Shown here piece after piece: positions 38,301-53,409 of a DNA stretch of 64,000 bases (its first letter is position 1; each line of letters opens with the position of its first letter). The notes under the pieces were generated by a model that had not been told where the DNA came from, did not search any database, and was given only the letters and a program-made list of their open reading frames with translations. The DNA comes from Parus major. Lineage: Eukaryota; Chordata; Aves; Passeriformes; Paridae. The stretch lies in contig NC_031770.1 in NCBI RefSeq assembly GCF_001522545.3, forward strand, positions 15,292,751-15,356,750, read 5' to 3'. The translations under genes and the position numbers were made by a program.

Positions 38301-41300
38301 AGTTAGTAAATAAAGCTGGCTTCTAATCAGTTCCTCGTCCCTGAAAGTGCTGTAATACACCACTCGACAGTTTCTGTCCTAGCTAATTTCTAGAATCAGC
38401 TCTCTTTTCAGAGAAACCGTTGCCAGAAGAGGACATGACTAAGCAAGAGAGGAAACTCAACTGTAACAAAATGTGAGTGAAACAGAAAATAATCACTGAG
38501 TAAACTAGTACTTGTCAGTGCAGCAGGGGAAACAAATCTAGATCATTCTCTGCAGCTTTGGAGAGCCCTAGCTGGCTCTTGCACAGCTGGCTTGGAGAGG
38601 CAAACAGAATACAAAACAGGAGTTAAGGGCTCCAGGGCTGTGCACAGCACCTCGCACTTTCATCTCTTGCACAAGGGAATGTGTCCTTCCGACCAGAGAG
38701 CTCTTCTACACATGTTTGTGCTGCGAGAATGCTGCCTATGTTTGGTTTGGAAAAGCTATGCTTGCTTAACAAAACCTGAATTTATCCCTGTAATCCTTCC
38801 CTGCATCTCCATGGCCAGATTGGAGCAGCCTGTGGAAAAAATTCCTGTCTATTTTCAGAAATAGATAAAAGCATTCAGATTACAGAGTGCAAATCTCATC
38901 TCAAAACGGCTGGAAAAATCCATTCAGCGCCACTGTCACTGACCCTCGTGACCTCTCCAAGTAATGAATTTCAGTTGCCTGTGTCTCTCCCCCATGCTGC
39001 CTCCTTCTCCTCCTGCTGCCACTGCTGGAACTGCCTGCACTCCCAGCATCTGCAAAATGTCAGCCTTGAGTCCCACTGTTTATCCCATGGGGAGCAGGGA
39101 GGGACATGTTATGTAAAAGAGCCAAGTGTGGAAATTATTATTGATCTCACTGCTTGAAACCATTAGTGGGATCTTTTCAATCCAGTGTCCATGCTCACAA
39201 ATTTTGGCAGAGCACTCGTGTGCCAAGGAAGAAGTGCTCATTGCCACAAAAGTAGAAGTGCCAGGAATCTGCCTCATTGCCCACACTTGTGCCAGGGCTC
39301 TGCTCCCTGCTGTGCCTGGAGCTGGGTACGGTGTCATCCCCTCCACTGCCGGGAGATCCCAGAGCAAATGAGCCTTTAGCATCACTTATTAGTCCATGAG
39401 ATGGAAGATTCCATGGAGGAGATTGCTGCTCATTTAGAGGGACTGTGTGCTTTAGGTAGCCCCTGAGGTTTGTTGAATTCCTGCTCATGGTGGATTAGAT
39501 GCCCTGTTAGCAAGCAAAATATTAAAGACAATGGCAGCGAGCTTACATCTCGCTCATATTTTGCTTATGGATTACAGTCTTCTTAATTAATACCAAGGAA
39601 GAAGGCACCCAGATGGACTGTGGCTCTTGAAAGATTAACTTTGATGGAATTTCTTTTTTTATTTTAAAACTTTATTAGTCTTTCTGTGATGTTCAGAGAG
39701 CAGACCTGGGATGCTGATAGCTTTGTGCCTGGCACATCAAGGGTCTAACAGGAATCCTGTGGTCGTCCCTTGGGATTCATACAGGTGACAACACCATGCT
39801 TGTGTTCCCTCTGAGAAAATCCGGCTAAATCCTGTGAGGTTCTGAACAAACCATTTTTAGAGCTGAGGATGCTTCAGATGTCTCTCCTTCTGTTTCAGGA
39901 TGACGAGAAGGATATGAAAATCTAGAAGAGGAGTGTGTGGTGGAAAAGAGATGTTGGAGAGATCACCGGCTCTGATGATGAGTAGATGGTTTTGGGTGAT
40001 AACATGGGTGTTGCTCCTAGCACTGCTAACCTTACAGGACCTGGGGGAATCAGCTTACTTCACTAGGAAAGTTATAAATATATCCACTCTGCAACAGCAA
40101 TGAGAGGCTTAGTTGTTACCTATCTAGTGTGGACAGAGAAAAGCACAGAACTGAGTGAAGTGTGTGAAGAAGGGACAAGGTATTTAAATGACTCCAAAAT
40201 GAGGCCTTGGATTGCAAGGCAGCAGGTGTGATATAAGCACAAATTCTGCATTCATTGCATGTGCATGTTTATTTCTGTGTGCAGACACATGAATGTGTAT
40301 TTGCATGCATATCCTTTGAAGTTCAAACACGGCTCAGCTGAACATGCAAGCAAAGAAAACTGGGCAGTGTCTGTGTATCTATAGATATATAAATTGCACG
40401 TGGAGCACAAGTGCCAAAACACACTGGAAAGCACAGCACACCTATTACAGTCTGCCTGAAAGTCTAATGCTAAGATCAGAATTTGTTTTATCCCACTGCC
40501 TTATTTTTAAAGCCTAGAGAAATACCCACACTAGCCAAAACAATCTGATTCTTGAGCTTGCTTCAGTATTTTCCACAATTTTCAACCAGCTGTCAGGCAA
40601 AATTTTCAGCAATTGTAGATGGCTGTTGAAATTTTTAGAAATGTTCTAACTGCATAATTTTAAAGAAATGCTAAATGACTCTTCTTTTAAGATAATATAA
40701 ACATTTTTTTATCATTTCTTATAAAGCCAATAGTGTTCTTGAAAATCATACATCTGAAGCAATGGGTGTAAGTCAATATTTCAGATAATGATACAAAACA
40801 AGGATACCACAGGAAAGGTCATTATTGCCTAGAAAAGTTAATGAATTTAATACCTCTTAAAGTAGTCATGAAGGGATACATATTGATTCAGTTGATACTG
40901 GATGTATATATACAGAATACATAAACCTGAACTATATTGAAATATATAAAAATAAAGATGTTCGTTAGAATGTAGAACCAAATTGTAGGTAATAAAAAAT
41001 TTGTTTTAATTATCTTCAGAAGATCTGGTGGTGTTTTTGTTGTGATAATGAGAGAATTACAACAATACCTTCTCCGAGTGAAAATCTAACCTGTTAAGAG
41101 AAAACTAATGTGGAAATCCAGTAAAAGATTCAACTCTGACCCATTTGGAAGACATAATAAGCCTGTGATATCCTGTCTGTTCACCAGGGAGTCATACTTA
41201 TCATTGAATTGTTACAGCTAGACAGAACACAGGTATTTATATATTCTGTATGATCCAAGTGCTTAAAATTGCTTTCAACTGTTGACTTCACTGGAGATGA

Positions 41301-44300
41301 ATGAAAGACATTAATAGGAGCGCTGCAATCCAGCCTCTTCCAGCACTGTGTAATGGCCCCAGGAATATCTCCTGTGTACATCATTCCCATCCGTTCCAGG
41401 AGTTCCCATGGCATTGTGCAAGCCCCACAGCAGAGAGGTCACCACAGCTCCTGCTGCCAAGCTCCCCCACCAGCTGCTGCCAGCTGATGGCTGCTCTGCA
41501 GGAAAACAGCTTTACAACACAGGCAGCTCGTGGGGCCACTTGGATGAGTGCCTTCTGGAACAAAAAAGAGGAGGGGAGGGGAGGGAAAGGAATGGAGAAA
41601 AAGAAGAGAGAAAAGAACTAAAATGAAATGCATGAACATGGGTGAGAAAATGAGTTCTGTTCCCCACTGAAACTGCCCAGGCAGATTCTCTTACCTGTGT
41701 CCATATCACACAATGTGTTTGGCTAGCAAAGAGAATAGATACGTTATCCAAACACCAAATAATGCTCTTCACTTCTCCACTGGGACACTGACCAGTCAAC
41801 AAGGCTTCCCCTGGGCACCATCCCTGTTTGATAGAGGCAGAGATGAACAAACCTTGGATAAATGCCCACGGACAATTCATGTTGCCTCTTTGCTTCTGCT
41901 TGGACTATATCTTTTCCATGTAAGTCTCCTCCTTTACTGCTGACTCCTGCTGTTTCTTGCTCTGCATTCAAAGCTCTGTATTTTTGCAGTGAGGGATTTC
42001 ATGAAAGGAGAAAGCACCTTCCTTTTCTTCCAGGAAAGGTAGGTTTAAAGGGTCTTAGAGGGATTATTTTAGGTCTTCTGATTATGTTTCTAGGTTTAGA
42101 ATGGATGTAATGTATAAATTAATCAGACAAAAGGTTGAAATACGCAAAACCTGGAAAAGGTCCAAATCCTCCACACTTAGGACTTTCCACATACATCTTC
42201 TCAATAATTTCTAACTCCACAGTTCCAGCTCTGAGAGTAATGCTTAGTTTTGAACCTAGCTTTAGCTAAACATGGATGAATCCATCCTAGACCTCACTGA
42301 ATTGGTAGCCAGCCCATGGGTATTTCAGTAAACTCCAAAAAGACCCAGTAAAACAGAGTGGAAGGGGAGAGTAATAGACGCTGTAATTAGAAAGCTGTCA
42401 GTCTCATAAAGCAGACTAAACATGTTAAATCCTCTAGGACTTTCAGACCGAAGATCAGCATTTACAACTTCAGTTCCAAACCATTCATAAGCAGTTGTAA
42501 ATGATGGCACCCATGCAGAAATCCCTCTGCTGGGATGTCTGCCCTGGGCATGACATTGTTAGCATGAAGCAGCAGCTTCTAAGCAGTTTGAAATGGTAAA
42601 TTCTGGGCAGAGCGGGTTACTGCAACCCAACAGATGAGAGAGGTGAGGTTCCCACCTCCAAGCTGGCATGATGCAGTCTCCCAGTAAAGCACAGCTGAGA
42701 AGATTAAACAGTTCTGGAGACCACAGTGATTCCTTTCCAGCTGTCTGAGGCCCAGAAGCCTTAAGGACTCTTGTGCTTAGGACAGGCTGAAATGAAAACC
42801 CAACTTTTATGATAGTGCCTTGGAGGAAACAGTATCACAGTTGCATGAAAAAGTGGTCTGTCCTTTGCACACATGGATTGCTTTCATGACATGCCATAGG
42901 AAGGGCTGTTTCATCCTCCACCTCTGCCTGTAGGCTCCTGATGAAGGTAGAAGTGTGGGTACACCACACTCCATCACCAGTTTGTTGATAACTGGAGGAC
43001 CTGAGTTGATGGCACTCTGCTGCCTGAACTCCTGCCTTGCAAACCTGTGCCACTCTGTGGCCTGATTCACCCTGACTTGTATCAGTGTCTGTTCTCACAG
43101 GTCCTTGGGTGGTTGTGCAGGCAACTGAGAGATCTGTCCACAGCACTGGCAGCTGGGGTCCTCTATTGCTCCTTGGATAGGTCTGCTCCCTGCTCCTGAC
43201 CCTGGCTGAAGTGCTGGAGCCATGGAGCTCTCTTTGGGGCACCTTTTCACTAGACAGGGGGAAGGGAGGTGGACCTCTGCCAACAGATTTGAAAAAGTGG
43301 GTTCTTTTGCTCATTATCTGGATATATATTGCCATTGCTGGCTTTGCCTGGCTTTATGACTGTGCTCCCTCTTGCCTAATAAAGATCTGGGAATGCAAGT
43401 GAGTGGTGGAAATCCATCTCTTTAAGAGCTCCCGGGGAGGGTATGTTTAGTTTTCTCAGGTTTCTAAGTGGAGATTGGAATTTAGTCCTTTATCAAGAGG
43501 GGCCATGGGTATATTAAATCCAAACATTTTTCTCTGCTGTTAACCACCTGGCAGAAAGGTTACACTAATTACATCAGATGTGTTTTCTCAAATTTTCCTG
43601 CTTCTATTATAAGCGTGAGGCTTATGACAGGGGAACCAGTTTGACCATTGGGAAATACAACCTGTCTTATTCACAACTCAGTTCCCAGATTAACCAGGAG
43701 ACAGTGACCCTCATAGGAGGTAAGGTATGGGGACAGAAACAGGCAGGTCATGGAAGAAGAGCATGGGCTCCAGGTCCATACTCAAGGGCAGGGAGTGGAC
43801 AGGCGCTGTGCCAGTAGAAAGTGCACAAGACTATGGTGCTTGGAATTGGAGCAATGAAAGCAATTTCTACGCTGTGCAAATGGCTCTTTACCTTCCTCCT
43901 AACAATCAACAGACATTTTTGGGGGTTGCCATTGTAAGAATGGTGGGAATGGCAATGCAGATGTTGGCTTGGTCTAGAGAGGGAGGAATAGAAAGGAACA
44001 AGAGGTGGGAGAGAGCCCATGTTTATAACACTAAAGGTGAGCCTTCATACTCTCCAACAAATCTGCCCCTCTGGCAAATTCCACAGCATGGCCAGCCATC
44101 ATCTCAAGCCCTGCAGTACCACTCACTCAAACTGGAATTTTTGGCCTTTTATCCCTTTTCCCTGTGTAGTATTTTTGCTAAGGGTGTTGCAAAACTTGCA
44201 TATGTGGGCCAGGCTTTGGTGGAAACTTATGGTTCTAGGATTTTCCTGGAAAGCAACAATGTTAATTTTTATCTCCATCCAAAACCAAATTGCTCAGAAG

Positions 44301-44365
44301 TGACAATGGTGAAGTAGTAACTAATTTTTTAGTAGAAAAATATTGTCCTACTCAAAATACAGAGC

Positions 44366-44396
44366 AAAAAAAAAGAAAAAAAAAAAAAGAAAAAAG
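44366..44396. repeat. A-rich tract
   Basis: Runs of 9, 13 and 5 A separated by single G residues. No transposon body was recognised next to it. Confidence 0.85.
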
Positions 44397-44691
44397 TCTC
44401 AGTTAAAAAAGTAGAGGAGTAAAATGTGATCTGACCTTGTTCTTTTAAATGAGACTCAGGCATTAAAGTGCACTGGGGACTGAACTTCTTACATTTAGTG
44501 ACAGATCTTCTGACATGCTCCCACCAGATGCTTCTGTAGATTGGAAATGAGCAACAGGGAAGAAATATGGTAGGTTTTTTTCCAAGATGCAACAAGATGT
44601 TGTACTTCCTGGCCACATATAAAATGAATTTACAACGGAAACATGCCAGAAATGCCTGAGGGTAACACTAGCCATAGCAGAACGCTGAGTC

Positions 44692-44706
44692 TTTTTTTTT
44701 TTTTTT
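44692..44706. repeat. T15 homopolymer
   Basis: Fifteen T on the plus strand, about 300 bp from the A-rich tract at 44366 and in the opposite sense. Confidence 0.85.
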
Positions 44707-47700
44707 CTTCAAGCATTGAATAATGGTCCTGAATGTCATTTTTCTTAAAATAACCCCAGCATGGGTGACTGGTGAGTGAGATCAAGGTTCCATGTTTCAT
44801 AGGGCATATTGGGAAAAAGTTATTGTGCAATCTGATGTCAACTACACATACGTCCTCTGTCACACACACTAAGATAAATCTCAAGGTTATTTATTGCAAC
44901 AGGCCCCAAAAGCGATGACATTAATATTATTACTATGAATAATTGCATAATTTTCTCTGACTCTAGTTATTCTTGTTTTCTGCTAATACATGCATGTCAA
45001 TGCTGTTCACTGCTGGAGTGACTGGAAACATTTCACATGGTTTGCAGAGAACAGATTTAGCATTTTCCAAGCAAAGGGGAAAAATGCACTTTGACTCTTT
45101 TTGGCCTCAAAACTGCAACAGGTTTGCAAAATATTTAAGCACGGGCTAGCAAGTCTCTGTCAAGGTCACCGTAACCTTAAAAACACTCCCCCTGATTCAT
45201 TAGGTTTTCGATTACACTGAAGTGGCCAGAGCTGCCTCTTAATTCAAAGAAGAGAAAAGAGGGACAGCCAATCTCGTAATGCAGGTACAACGGTAAATTA
45301 CCCTGCACCAAGCCCTGTGTGTCTCAGAGGGCTGACGGCTGAGCTGCGGGTGATGAACAACCAGGGCCGTGCAGCCACAGGGGCAGACTCAGGTGCTGGT
45401 TACAGCACTGCAAATCTCCCTTTGGAGCACAAGCAATGCTTTACACTTTGCACAGGGAACAGGAGAAAATACCAGTGGGCAGTAAGTTGAGAGACTTGGA
45501 AGATCTTTATGTCTTAGTTAGGGCTCTTTGCGTTAGTGTCAGCTCTTCCATGCTGATGCACATATGCTTTCCTAACCACAATGCTATCCAAAGCCTCCAT
45601 CTTGGTTAACATTTCATCATTCACACTCCAGGAATTATCATTTCCTCTAGACATGCTGACAAAGCTCATTGTTTATTGCTCACAGCATGTCAGAACTGCT
45701 GGTTTTGCTTTGGACTGCAAGATGTTTGGAAAGCCACATGCTTTTTCTGAAGCCAGCTCAGTCCCCTCTCTGCTAGCTTCAGCTGCTGCATTTGCTTTCG
45801 CCCAGAATGTCAAATACTGTCCAGACAAGCCAGAGCAGACGAGAGCATCAGCTTCAGACTGACCAAACAGCACTGAATTTCATGTAACCATGGCCAATAT
45901 CTTCCTGGCAGCCACAGGTACAGACTTTCCAGCAGAGAGGGCTGGCACTTTACTACCTTGCTCCCCTCTGGACCCACAGATAAACCTGCTGGATGAGTGA
46001 GCCAGTGAGTGTGACCTGGACATGTGCCTGTTGTGCCATTTCCCAACCCAGGGGAGATTACAGCTCTTCCTGGCAGCAGAATTGCCCATGGAGGGATTAT
46101 AACAGGGAAGGAGGCCATGTACCACCCCTTCTGGAAAAGAAAACAATCTTCAGCCATGGTCCTGTGCTCCAGGTCTCCCCAGCAAGAAATGGGGGCAACA
46201 CCTGGCTGCTCACTGACCTGTTACAACAGTGCAGTCATGAGCAGTTGCTAAATGGTGCAGAAATGCAGATCATTATTTCTTAGTTACTGCATTTCATATG
46301 ACAGGACATATATTTTTCCATAAGTCCCTGAAAGCTGAACTAACACAGAAAAGACAGACTGATCCTATGGATCTGTACAGCGTTACCCTGGCTGCATGGC
46401 TGAGCCCTCCTCTCAGTCCAGGAGGAATAAGAGCTGAGTATTTCAGTGAAGGCTTAATTTCTGTCTTGCAGGAAAAGTCCTGAACCACATAATCTGATCC
46501 CCCCAGCTAAAATGTCTCCTGGAAGATCTGTCCTGCCCACAGCAGTACCATAGGCAGGAGATGGGACACATGGCAGAGGAGCTGCCTGTCCCCAGAGAAA
46601 GAGTGTGGCTGCACCTATGAGTGGAGGCAGAGCAGCAGGAATGGACAGAGAGCTGTAAGACCAGCAAAGCAGCAGTCAGGGGATGTCCTCAGCTCACACC
46701 AATTAATGGCCAGGGATGAGCAGGCTGACCTCAGCACTCCTTATTGCATGGGACAGACATGCTCAAAGGCACAGAACATATTCTCTGCAGGATGGAGATC
46801 CCTCTGCATCCAGTGATTGTTCCCAAGATTGTTACATCCCCAACAGTAACCCCAAAGGGACTAGTCCAGCCCAGGGAGGTAGTAAGGAGGGGTGGAGAGT
46901 CTGTTGTAAGTAGGAAATCAGTAAGTGATTTGAGTAAGTTTTTTGGGAGAGCAGACAGCTCCTAAAGGTCACTGGCACTGATGACAAAGAGAAGCTTTAC
47001 CACAAAGAGCCCAGGCATATCCATGTTTCTGGGAGCACTGCCCTTCCTCACCCTTCACCTGCACCTCACTGTCTCACTCTGCTGCTTTGGCCTGACAAGC
47101 CCCTGTAGCTGTGATCTGTCTCTTCAAGCTTGTTATCCCACATTTTATTTCCATCATGCAGGATCTGTCCAGGTGATTAAACAAAAGACATCTTTTCATT
47201 GTTGTTGTTTTTACTGTGCCATTGCTATGTCCTTTATAATAGCTTTGCTTTTCCTGTGAGGAATAATCTCTGGAAACTTGGATAGAATCCTTTGGCTCAC
47301 ACTAGAAAAGGTAATAAAATCCTGGGAACCCAAAACGTTTCTCTGTTGTTTTCACCAAACATCTTTTTCCAGCTTGAAAAATGCATTTCTTGTTTCTGAT
47401 TTGTTTCCTGATTTAGGGAGAATTTCTTCCTAACCTGACAGTTTTCCCCCTGTCCAGCACACCTGGGCATTTGGAGGACCGTGCCCAAGTGCTCAGAGGG
47501 CTCCAGAGATCTTCTTCTTGCTCCCCACCACAATTCTGATTCTCCCTACAGTTACAAGGAAGCCACTAATTTCCTCATTGCTCTGGTTTCTCCATCTGCC
47601 ACCTTATGATATAATATTTACTTATCTTTTCAAAGCATTTTAAATCTCTGTAGGAATGCATTATAAAAGTGCATTACTGTTATTACTTTACTCCGTTGTG

Positions 47701-50700
47701 TAACTTTGAGAAATGGCTTACGTAAGGCTGGCTTCTCTATCCCCTCTGACCCCCATCCATTGTGCTCTTGCTGCTGCTGCCTCCTCCCATGACAGCAATA
47801 ATTAAGCTCTGGTTTCCCAGTACCTTCCTTGGTTCCTACCCAGACTTTGGGGACTTAGCATCCAGTTCCCTGGATGATCAGCCCAGAGATCAGCAACTTT
47901 GGATTCAAAGGTTCTGCTGCTTCTCTCTCCACACCTCTATTGCCTGCATTACAGTCAAAAGATATATTTTCAGAGGTTCCAGAATTACTTGTATGAACTC
48001 AAATTCCCTTTTTCTGGCATCTCAAAAGTATCCTATCAACAGTAATCTTTGATACTTCCTTATAACTATGACATGAGTTTTATTGGGAGGGCATTTGTAA
48101 CCTCTTAGCCCCGTTCTCTCTCAGGTTCAGCCTTCACAAGCCAAGGTGGGAGGACCAGAGGAGCAGTCCAGCAATAACCTAAAGCAGATGGTGTGGTGAG
48201 AAGTGTGGTGAGAGGAATGATGAGAATGACATGTCTGACTCTTGATGTGCTACTGTGACCTGCTTTTTTTTTCCACAGCATTTTTCTTTTTAGTAGGTAA
48301 GTTAATTGTTTTTGTTCCTTGTACATTCTGTCATGCCAAAACACCTGTTTTCAGTGAGATAAAAGGCTGTCAAAAGAGCAGGGACTTGAATTAACAACAC
48401 TGTGTAGAAGAGCTTTCACTAAAGGGGCAGATGACAGGAATACAAAAGGTGCAAACTAGTGAGACTCCTCCATGCTCTTCCTCCTCTTTCTCTTCCACCT
48501 TTCCTGAAGAATATTGGTCCACATCCTGATCATTTTATGTGGAACAGCTGCCAGGTTTCATGCCAGAGGTGACTGCATTTCAGAGACAAGCAAATGTGCT
48601 GCTGTATTACTGCCAGATACTGACCTCATGTGTGTTAGCCTTGGCTTTTCAAAGGGCTCGATCGGACTTCAGTGGTGCAGCTCCAGCCCAACCCAAGCAT
48701 CAAAGAGATCTGAGCTCATTCCACTAATTTTGGCATTCAGAAAACATAAAATGTGTCTCCTATAACAATGTGTACATATACTCTGCCACCCTGCTAACGC
48801 CCATCTCAGGCTGTCTCTCCCTCATAGTCAATTATTTGGACAAGAACTGGTGACTAATAGAAGCAATTTGTAGAAAACATGCTGTTCCAAAGTGACCAGC
48901 AGCAAATTGCTAATGACTGACATTACAATGACCATTCTCCAAAGAGGAATAGTTGAAAGCCCACTGTGCACAGCGCTGATCACATTTAGCAACAAAACAA
49001 CCCCTCCTGATTCTGGCATCTGCCATTTATGCTGGCTACTGCTAGCTTCCTTTCCCTGGTATATCCATAAGACCAATTACACTGAAATCAAGCAACCACA
49101 TATTATTTGTTGACATAAACATGAAATGTAATGAAATGTACACTTCACTAATGTGACCTTATAAACTTGATGGACAAAACATTAAAAATATAAATGCACT
49201 ATAGGGAGAAATCCTGCATTTTTCAGGAGATGGATCATAGGGCTTAATAGATCATTTCCATCTCTGAAATTTCTGAGTTGTGATGAATGGAATTTCTTAG
49301 TATTTGAAGCAAGAGAGGAGCATGTTTAAACAGACTGGAGAGGACTGCAGTGTAAAATCTTTGCACTATAAAAAAGGCAGCCTTGTTTTTTATTGCCCCT
49401 GTGGGGAGTCTCCTGTGAACCAAACAGCAACTAAATCAAATAAACATTTCTGAATCAACTCCATCTTCTCTTCAGCTTTGGGGAGTTTAAAAAACCCTGT
49501 AATTTATTGAATCACCTTTTATGGTCGTACCTACAGATGTCTTTTGAATTTGATAGTAAAAACATTTAAACTCATAACGTTTCCCAAATCAGCTAAATCC
49601 ATTATATCACCTGTGCCAGTTACTATATTTGTAGGGCAGTAAACAGTGGCCTTTATTGTTTGCTGTTCATGGGGCTGTGCATAAGAGCAAGCTTAGTCTG
49701 TCTCCAGAGATATACACCTACCTTGCAGGCACCAGAAATATTATACCAGCTTAAATTAGTGCAAGCTTTCCATGCTGTCACTGCCTCCCCTGTTTTGATT
49801 TGGTGACGGTAATCTCTGTTCACTGCTGTGCTGATACTCTTGGAGTCAAGGCCCCTTCTCTACTTCTGCTGTATCTGGAAGAAAAATTAACAAGTGCAGC
49901 TTAGGCATGTTATGAACAGTTAGCAAATTTCCACACCTAGGGGGGTATGTCGGCTCAGATAACTGATTTTCTTTGCAAGCAGATGGAGAGGTGAAAATCC
50001 TTATGCAGGCTTGTCATAGCCTTATCTCAAACCCTCCAGAAAAGTAGGCAAATGGAGGTGAGACAGCCAGTTATCCAGACATCAAGTAACTTAGTTCTTC
50101 TCAAAGACAGTGAAATTTGCTTAGAAAACCCAGGGGAGAGGAAAAACGGAGATGGATGTGGAGTATGGAAGTTTCAGCAAATGAGGGCTGTTTGGGGAGA
50201 GCATGGGTGTGAGGGCAGAGCCATCCCAAAATGTTCATGGAGTGAAGGCAGCAAGGGCCCTGAGGATCACATCTGCACTGCTCTCTGGGGCAGAGGGCTT
50301 TTGGGAATGCACCTCATGACCTCCCACCTCAGGCATTTAATGACCCCATCTTTCCCTTTCTTTCATGCCATCCTTTTCTATTCCTCTTCTTCCACTCCTT
50401 AAATTTACCATTTAATACCAACTCTGGGGCTAATTTTGCAATTGTTTACATGGCATAGGACCATTAGGAAAGCAATTAACACATTCTGATGAGATTTAGG
50501 AAGTGGAAAAAGCCATGTAAACAGCAGATCCATAAGTAGCTTGTGAGTCTCAATTTGAAAACCATTTGATACAAGTGCAGCCCAGGCCATTTCTCAACAA
50601 GAGCTCCTAGAAAGTCTCTTTATTCAAGTGACTGAGGCTTTTCCAAGGAACAGGAGAACATGAGTTATCTTTCTGCTGTTCTTTGGCAGTTATAGAGAGG

Positions 50701-51054
50701 CGTGACTGGCTGCCTAATGATATTTTCCATATTGTTTATCTTTTCTTCCCTTTGAGTGCCACATGGTCTATCATTCCCTCAGCTCAGATATAGGCCCCAA
50801 GGGGACTTAGTCTACAAATAAAACACAGAGCTAAGCAATAGTGATTAAAACCCAAAATGTTTTAGGCGTACTGCTGTTGTTAGTAACACTGGTTTCAAAT
50901 TATTTCCCTCCTCTCTGTGTCCCCTCTTGGAGACTTGTTATGAGCTCCAAGATGCCACTTGTCATCCAGCTGAGCTATGCCATCACAAGATGAATGGAGG
51001 GTTCCCACTACAAATCATATAGACAAAAAATGTTTTGTAAAGCTAGCCCCAGAT

Positions 51055-51074
51055 ATAATAATAATAATAATAAT
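51055..51074. repeat. (ATA)n microsatellite
   Basis: About seven ATA units in AT-rich DNA. Confidence 0.85.
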
Positions 51075-53409
51075 TCCTTTCTCTTGTGTTCCTAAGAAGT
51101 TCTTAAATTCTTCATGCCATATGTTTCCAGGCCCTGTCAGTGGATAGATAGTAGCTTGTTTCATTTTCTGTTTTCACTTTCTATTTCTCAGGTGCTAACA
51201 CAACTTGAAAGACTCAATCATTTTCAGTTTCACCCCCTTGCAAAAAGATTTTAATTGTTGTGAGTTTTTTTCCTCCCCCTGTGTGCAACTTTTTAGTTTT
51301 TCAGTCTGTTTTTTCACATGAACTTTGCTTATGTGGCCATGCTGCTTTTCAGTCTGGCTGCAAGTCCCTCTTCAAGAGCTTTTGAACCTTGATGAATTTT
51401 GCTCAGATTTGATGGAAGGGCAGAACGGCAGAATTCTCAGAAATAGTCATGCTCTTAGAAGATCTGTTAATACAGACATTATGATAGAGGAATGAGAACT
51501 AAATTCATGCCCTGACTGAGCAAACATTATTGTTTCTCTTGGCAGCTGGTACTCACTGGCCCACCTGCACCTACTGCTTCTTACTTTGCAGGGATGCTAT
51601 CCATGGAGTGGGAAGGAGACAGAATTCATGCAGTGGGGATGGAGATTGGCTGAAGGGCAAGTCTGTTAGGAATCAGGCCTTGCTGCTCCCAGCTCTCCCC
51701 ACAGGAATTGTTTTGTGGTTAAATTAAATATATATTGTTTTATTTCAAACACGTGGAAAGCTTGACTTCAGCATCAAATGGCATTATTTTTGTGGATGTA
51801 AAGCCAGTACCTTAATATTATTTTAACAAAGCCTTCTGAAATGCACATACATTTCCAGTCAGCCGGATTCTTCCTTTTTGCTGAATACTGAACATTCTTT
51901 TCTTCCCCTCACTGTTGTCTTTGGCTGCAGAAATTGTACTTTCCACTTTCACAAAAACTGTAGGGGTATTATGAATGCCTGTATTTTTCTTGAGCAGACT
52001 TTTTGCTTTCTAACAAAATGCCTACACTAAGTCACTTCACACAAGTTCAGCTTTCAGTGTATGTGTGCAAAGCACAAGGTGCTTATCTATGTCTGTGTAT
52101 TGCAACTGAAAATTAAATTTGCCTTTGTATTTTCTACTAGAGTGCTATGGTGAATGCTTGAAAAGATGTCATATCCTTCTTCAGCTGCCTGCATGTCAAT
52201 GTGATAGACAAAGAGATTTATCTCCAAACGGTTCAGAATTGCTCTGGGGTTTTTAAGGAAAATAGGAACACAATTACTCTTTATTGTTTGTCTTACCAAC
52301 TTGTTTTCTCCACAGTTTTAAGTAAAATGCCTTAACTGAAAGTTTATATAACAAGGTGTTGGAATAGTAAGGAGTGTTGTATAATGTTTCATATTTTTTA
52401 ATCAAATTACAAACTTTGATTATCATCTCCTGGCACCATTCTCAGCAAGAAGAAAATGTCATTATTTTTACTATGCTGATGGGAAAGTGAGATGATTTAG
52501 CCAGGGTCACCCTGGAAGTGGCAGACAGTGGGCTGCAGTAAGATTCTGGCCTACGTTTTGGTGCACAAAGTGCCAAAGCTCCTTACTTAGCTACTTACAA
52601 AATCTTTCTCAGTATTTTAACCCATTTTAGCATATATTTCTTCCATGCAAAGAGCTTCAGCCCCAGAGGCAATTAACCATATGCATTTTTTCCCAGTTTA
52701 TCAAACTAATGAAAGAGCCATGGCTGCCCTACGGTACAAATACCAAAAGCCACACATAGACATGACTGCAGTTTCACTCCTCTACCCTTCCTAGACAACA
52801 GCAGTTTAATAATTTGGGGACAGCTTGCCATTTAGCATTACAGGGTTGCACCAGGAATTTTGCAGATAATGGAGATGCCATCACTGCCCTGCATCTATTT
52901 GAAGTTTTGAGGCTGCCCAGGAGCCTGGCCACAAGTCTGTGGCACATGTTACCCTTGAGGACATTCTGCTGATGCTATGTCTTTCATGCTAAGTTACTGC
53001 TATTTAAAATTCAGCAGTTTGCCTTGCTCTTGTGCTTATTTTCAGGAGGCATCAGTGAGGATTCATTTCACCTGGCTTTAACCATGTCACCAGCCAGAGT
53101 GATCTCAAGGAGAGCCATTTCAGGTCCCCGTATACTGGGTGGTTTGAGACATCCAGTTGGGGATGGAATGGGTCACTTTTTGGAGCTGCCTAGAGGAAGG
53201 AATCTTGATGACTAAGTCTGACTGAATGCCTGTTTCCTGGTTAGCACAAGTCAGCTGGAGTGAATCACACAACAAAGAACCTCCTGACACAAGAGGCAAA
53301 GCACTCCAACACAGAGTTTCTTTTATCTCTTCAGCTCAGGTATTTTGAAGGATTTGGGATACTACTGATACTTTTACATAAGACTTGGTCCATTCTGGGT
53401 TTGAGATTG

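Larger units (their letters stand above)
36116..53409. other. Gene-free stretch with simple repeats only
   Basis: No supportable gene in 17 kb. The longest open frames (182 codons on the minus strand near 38 kb, 196 codons on the plus strand at 43727-44317) lack domains, splice signals and recognisable composition, and are within chance expectation for this much sequence. Small repeats are listed separately. Whether conserved non-coding elements lie here cannot be judged without alignment. Confidence 0.6.

Noticed and set aside
43727..44317. 196-codon open frame on the plus strand
   Set aside because: No recognisable domain, no promoter or splice context, and a frame of this length is expected about once by chance in 64 kb read six ways.
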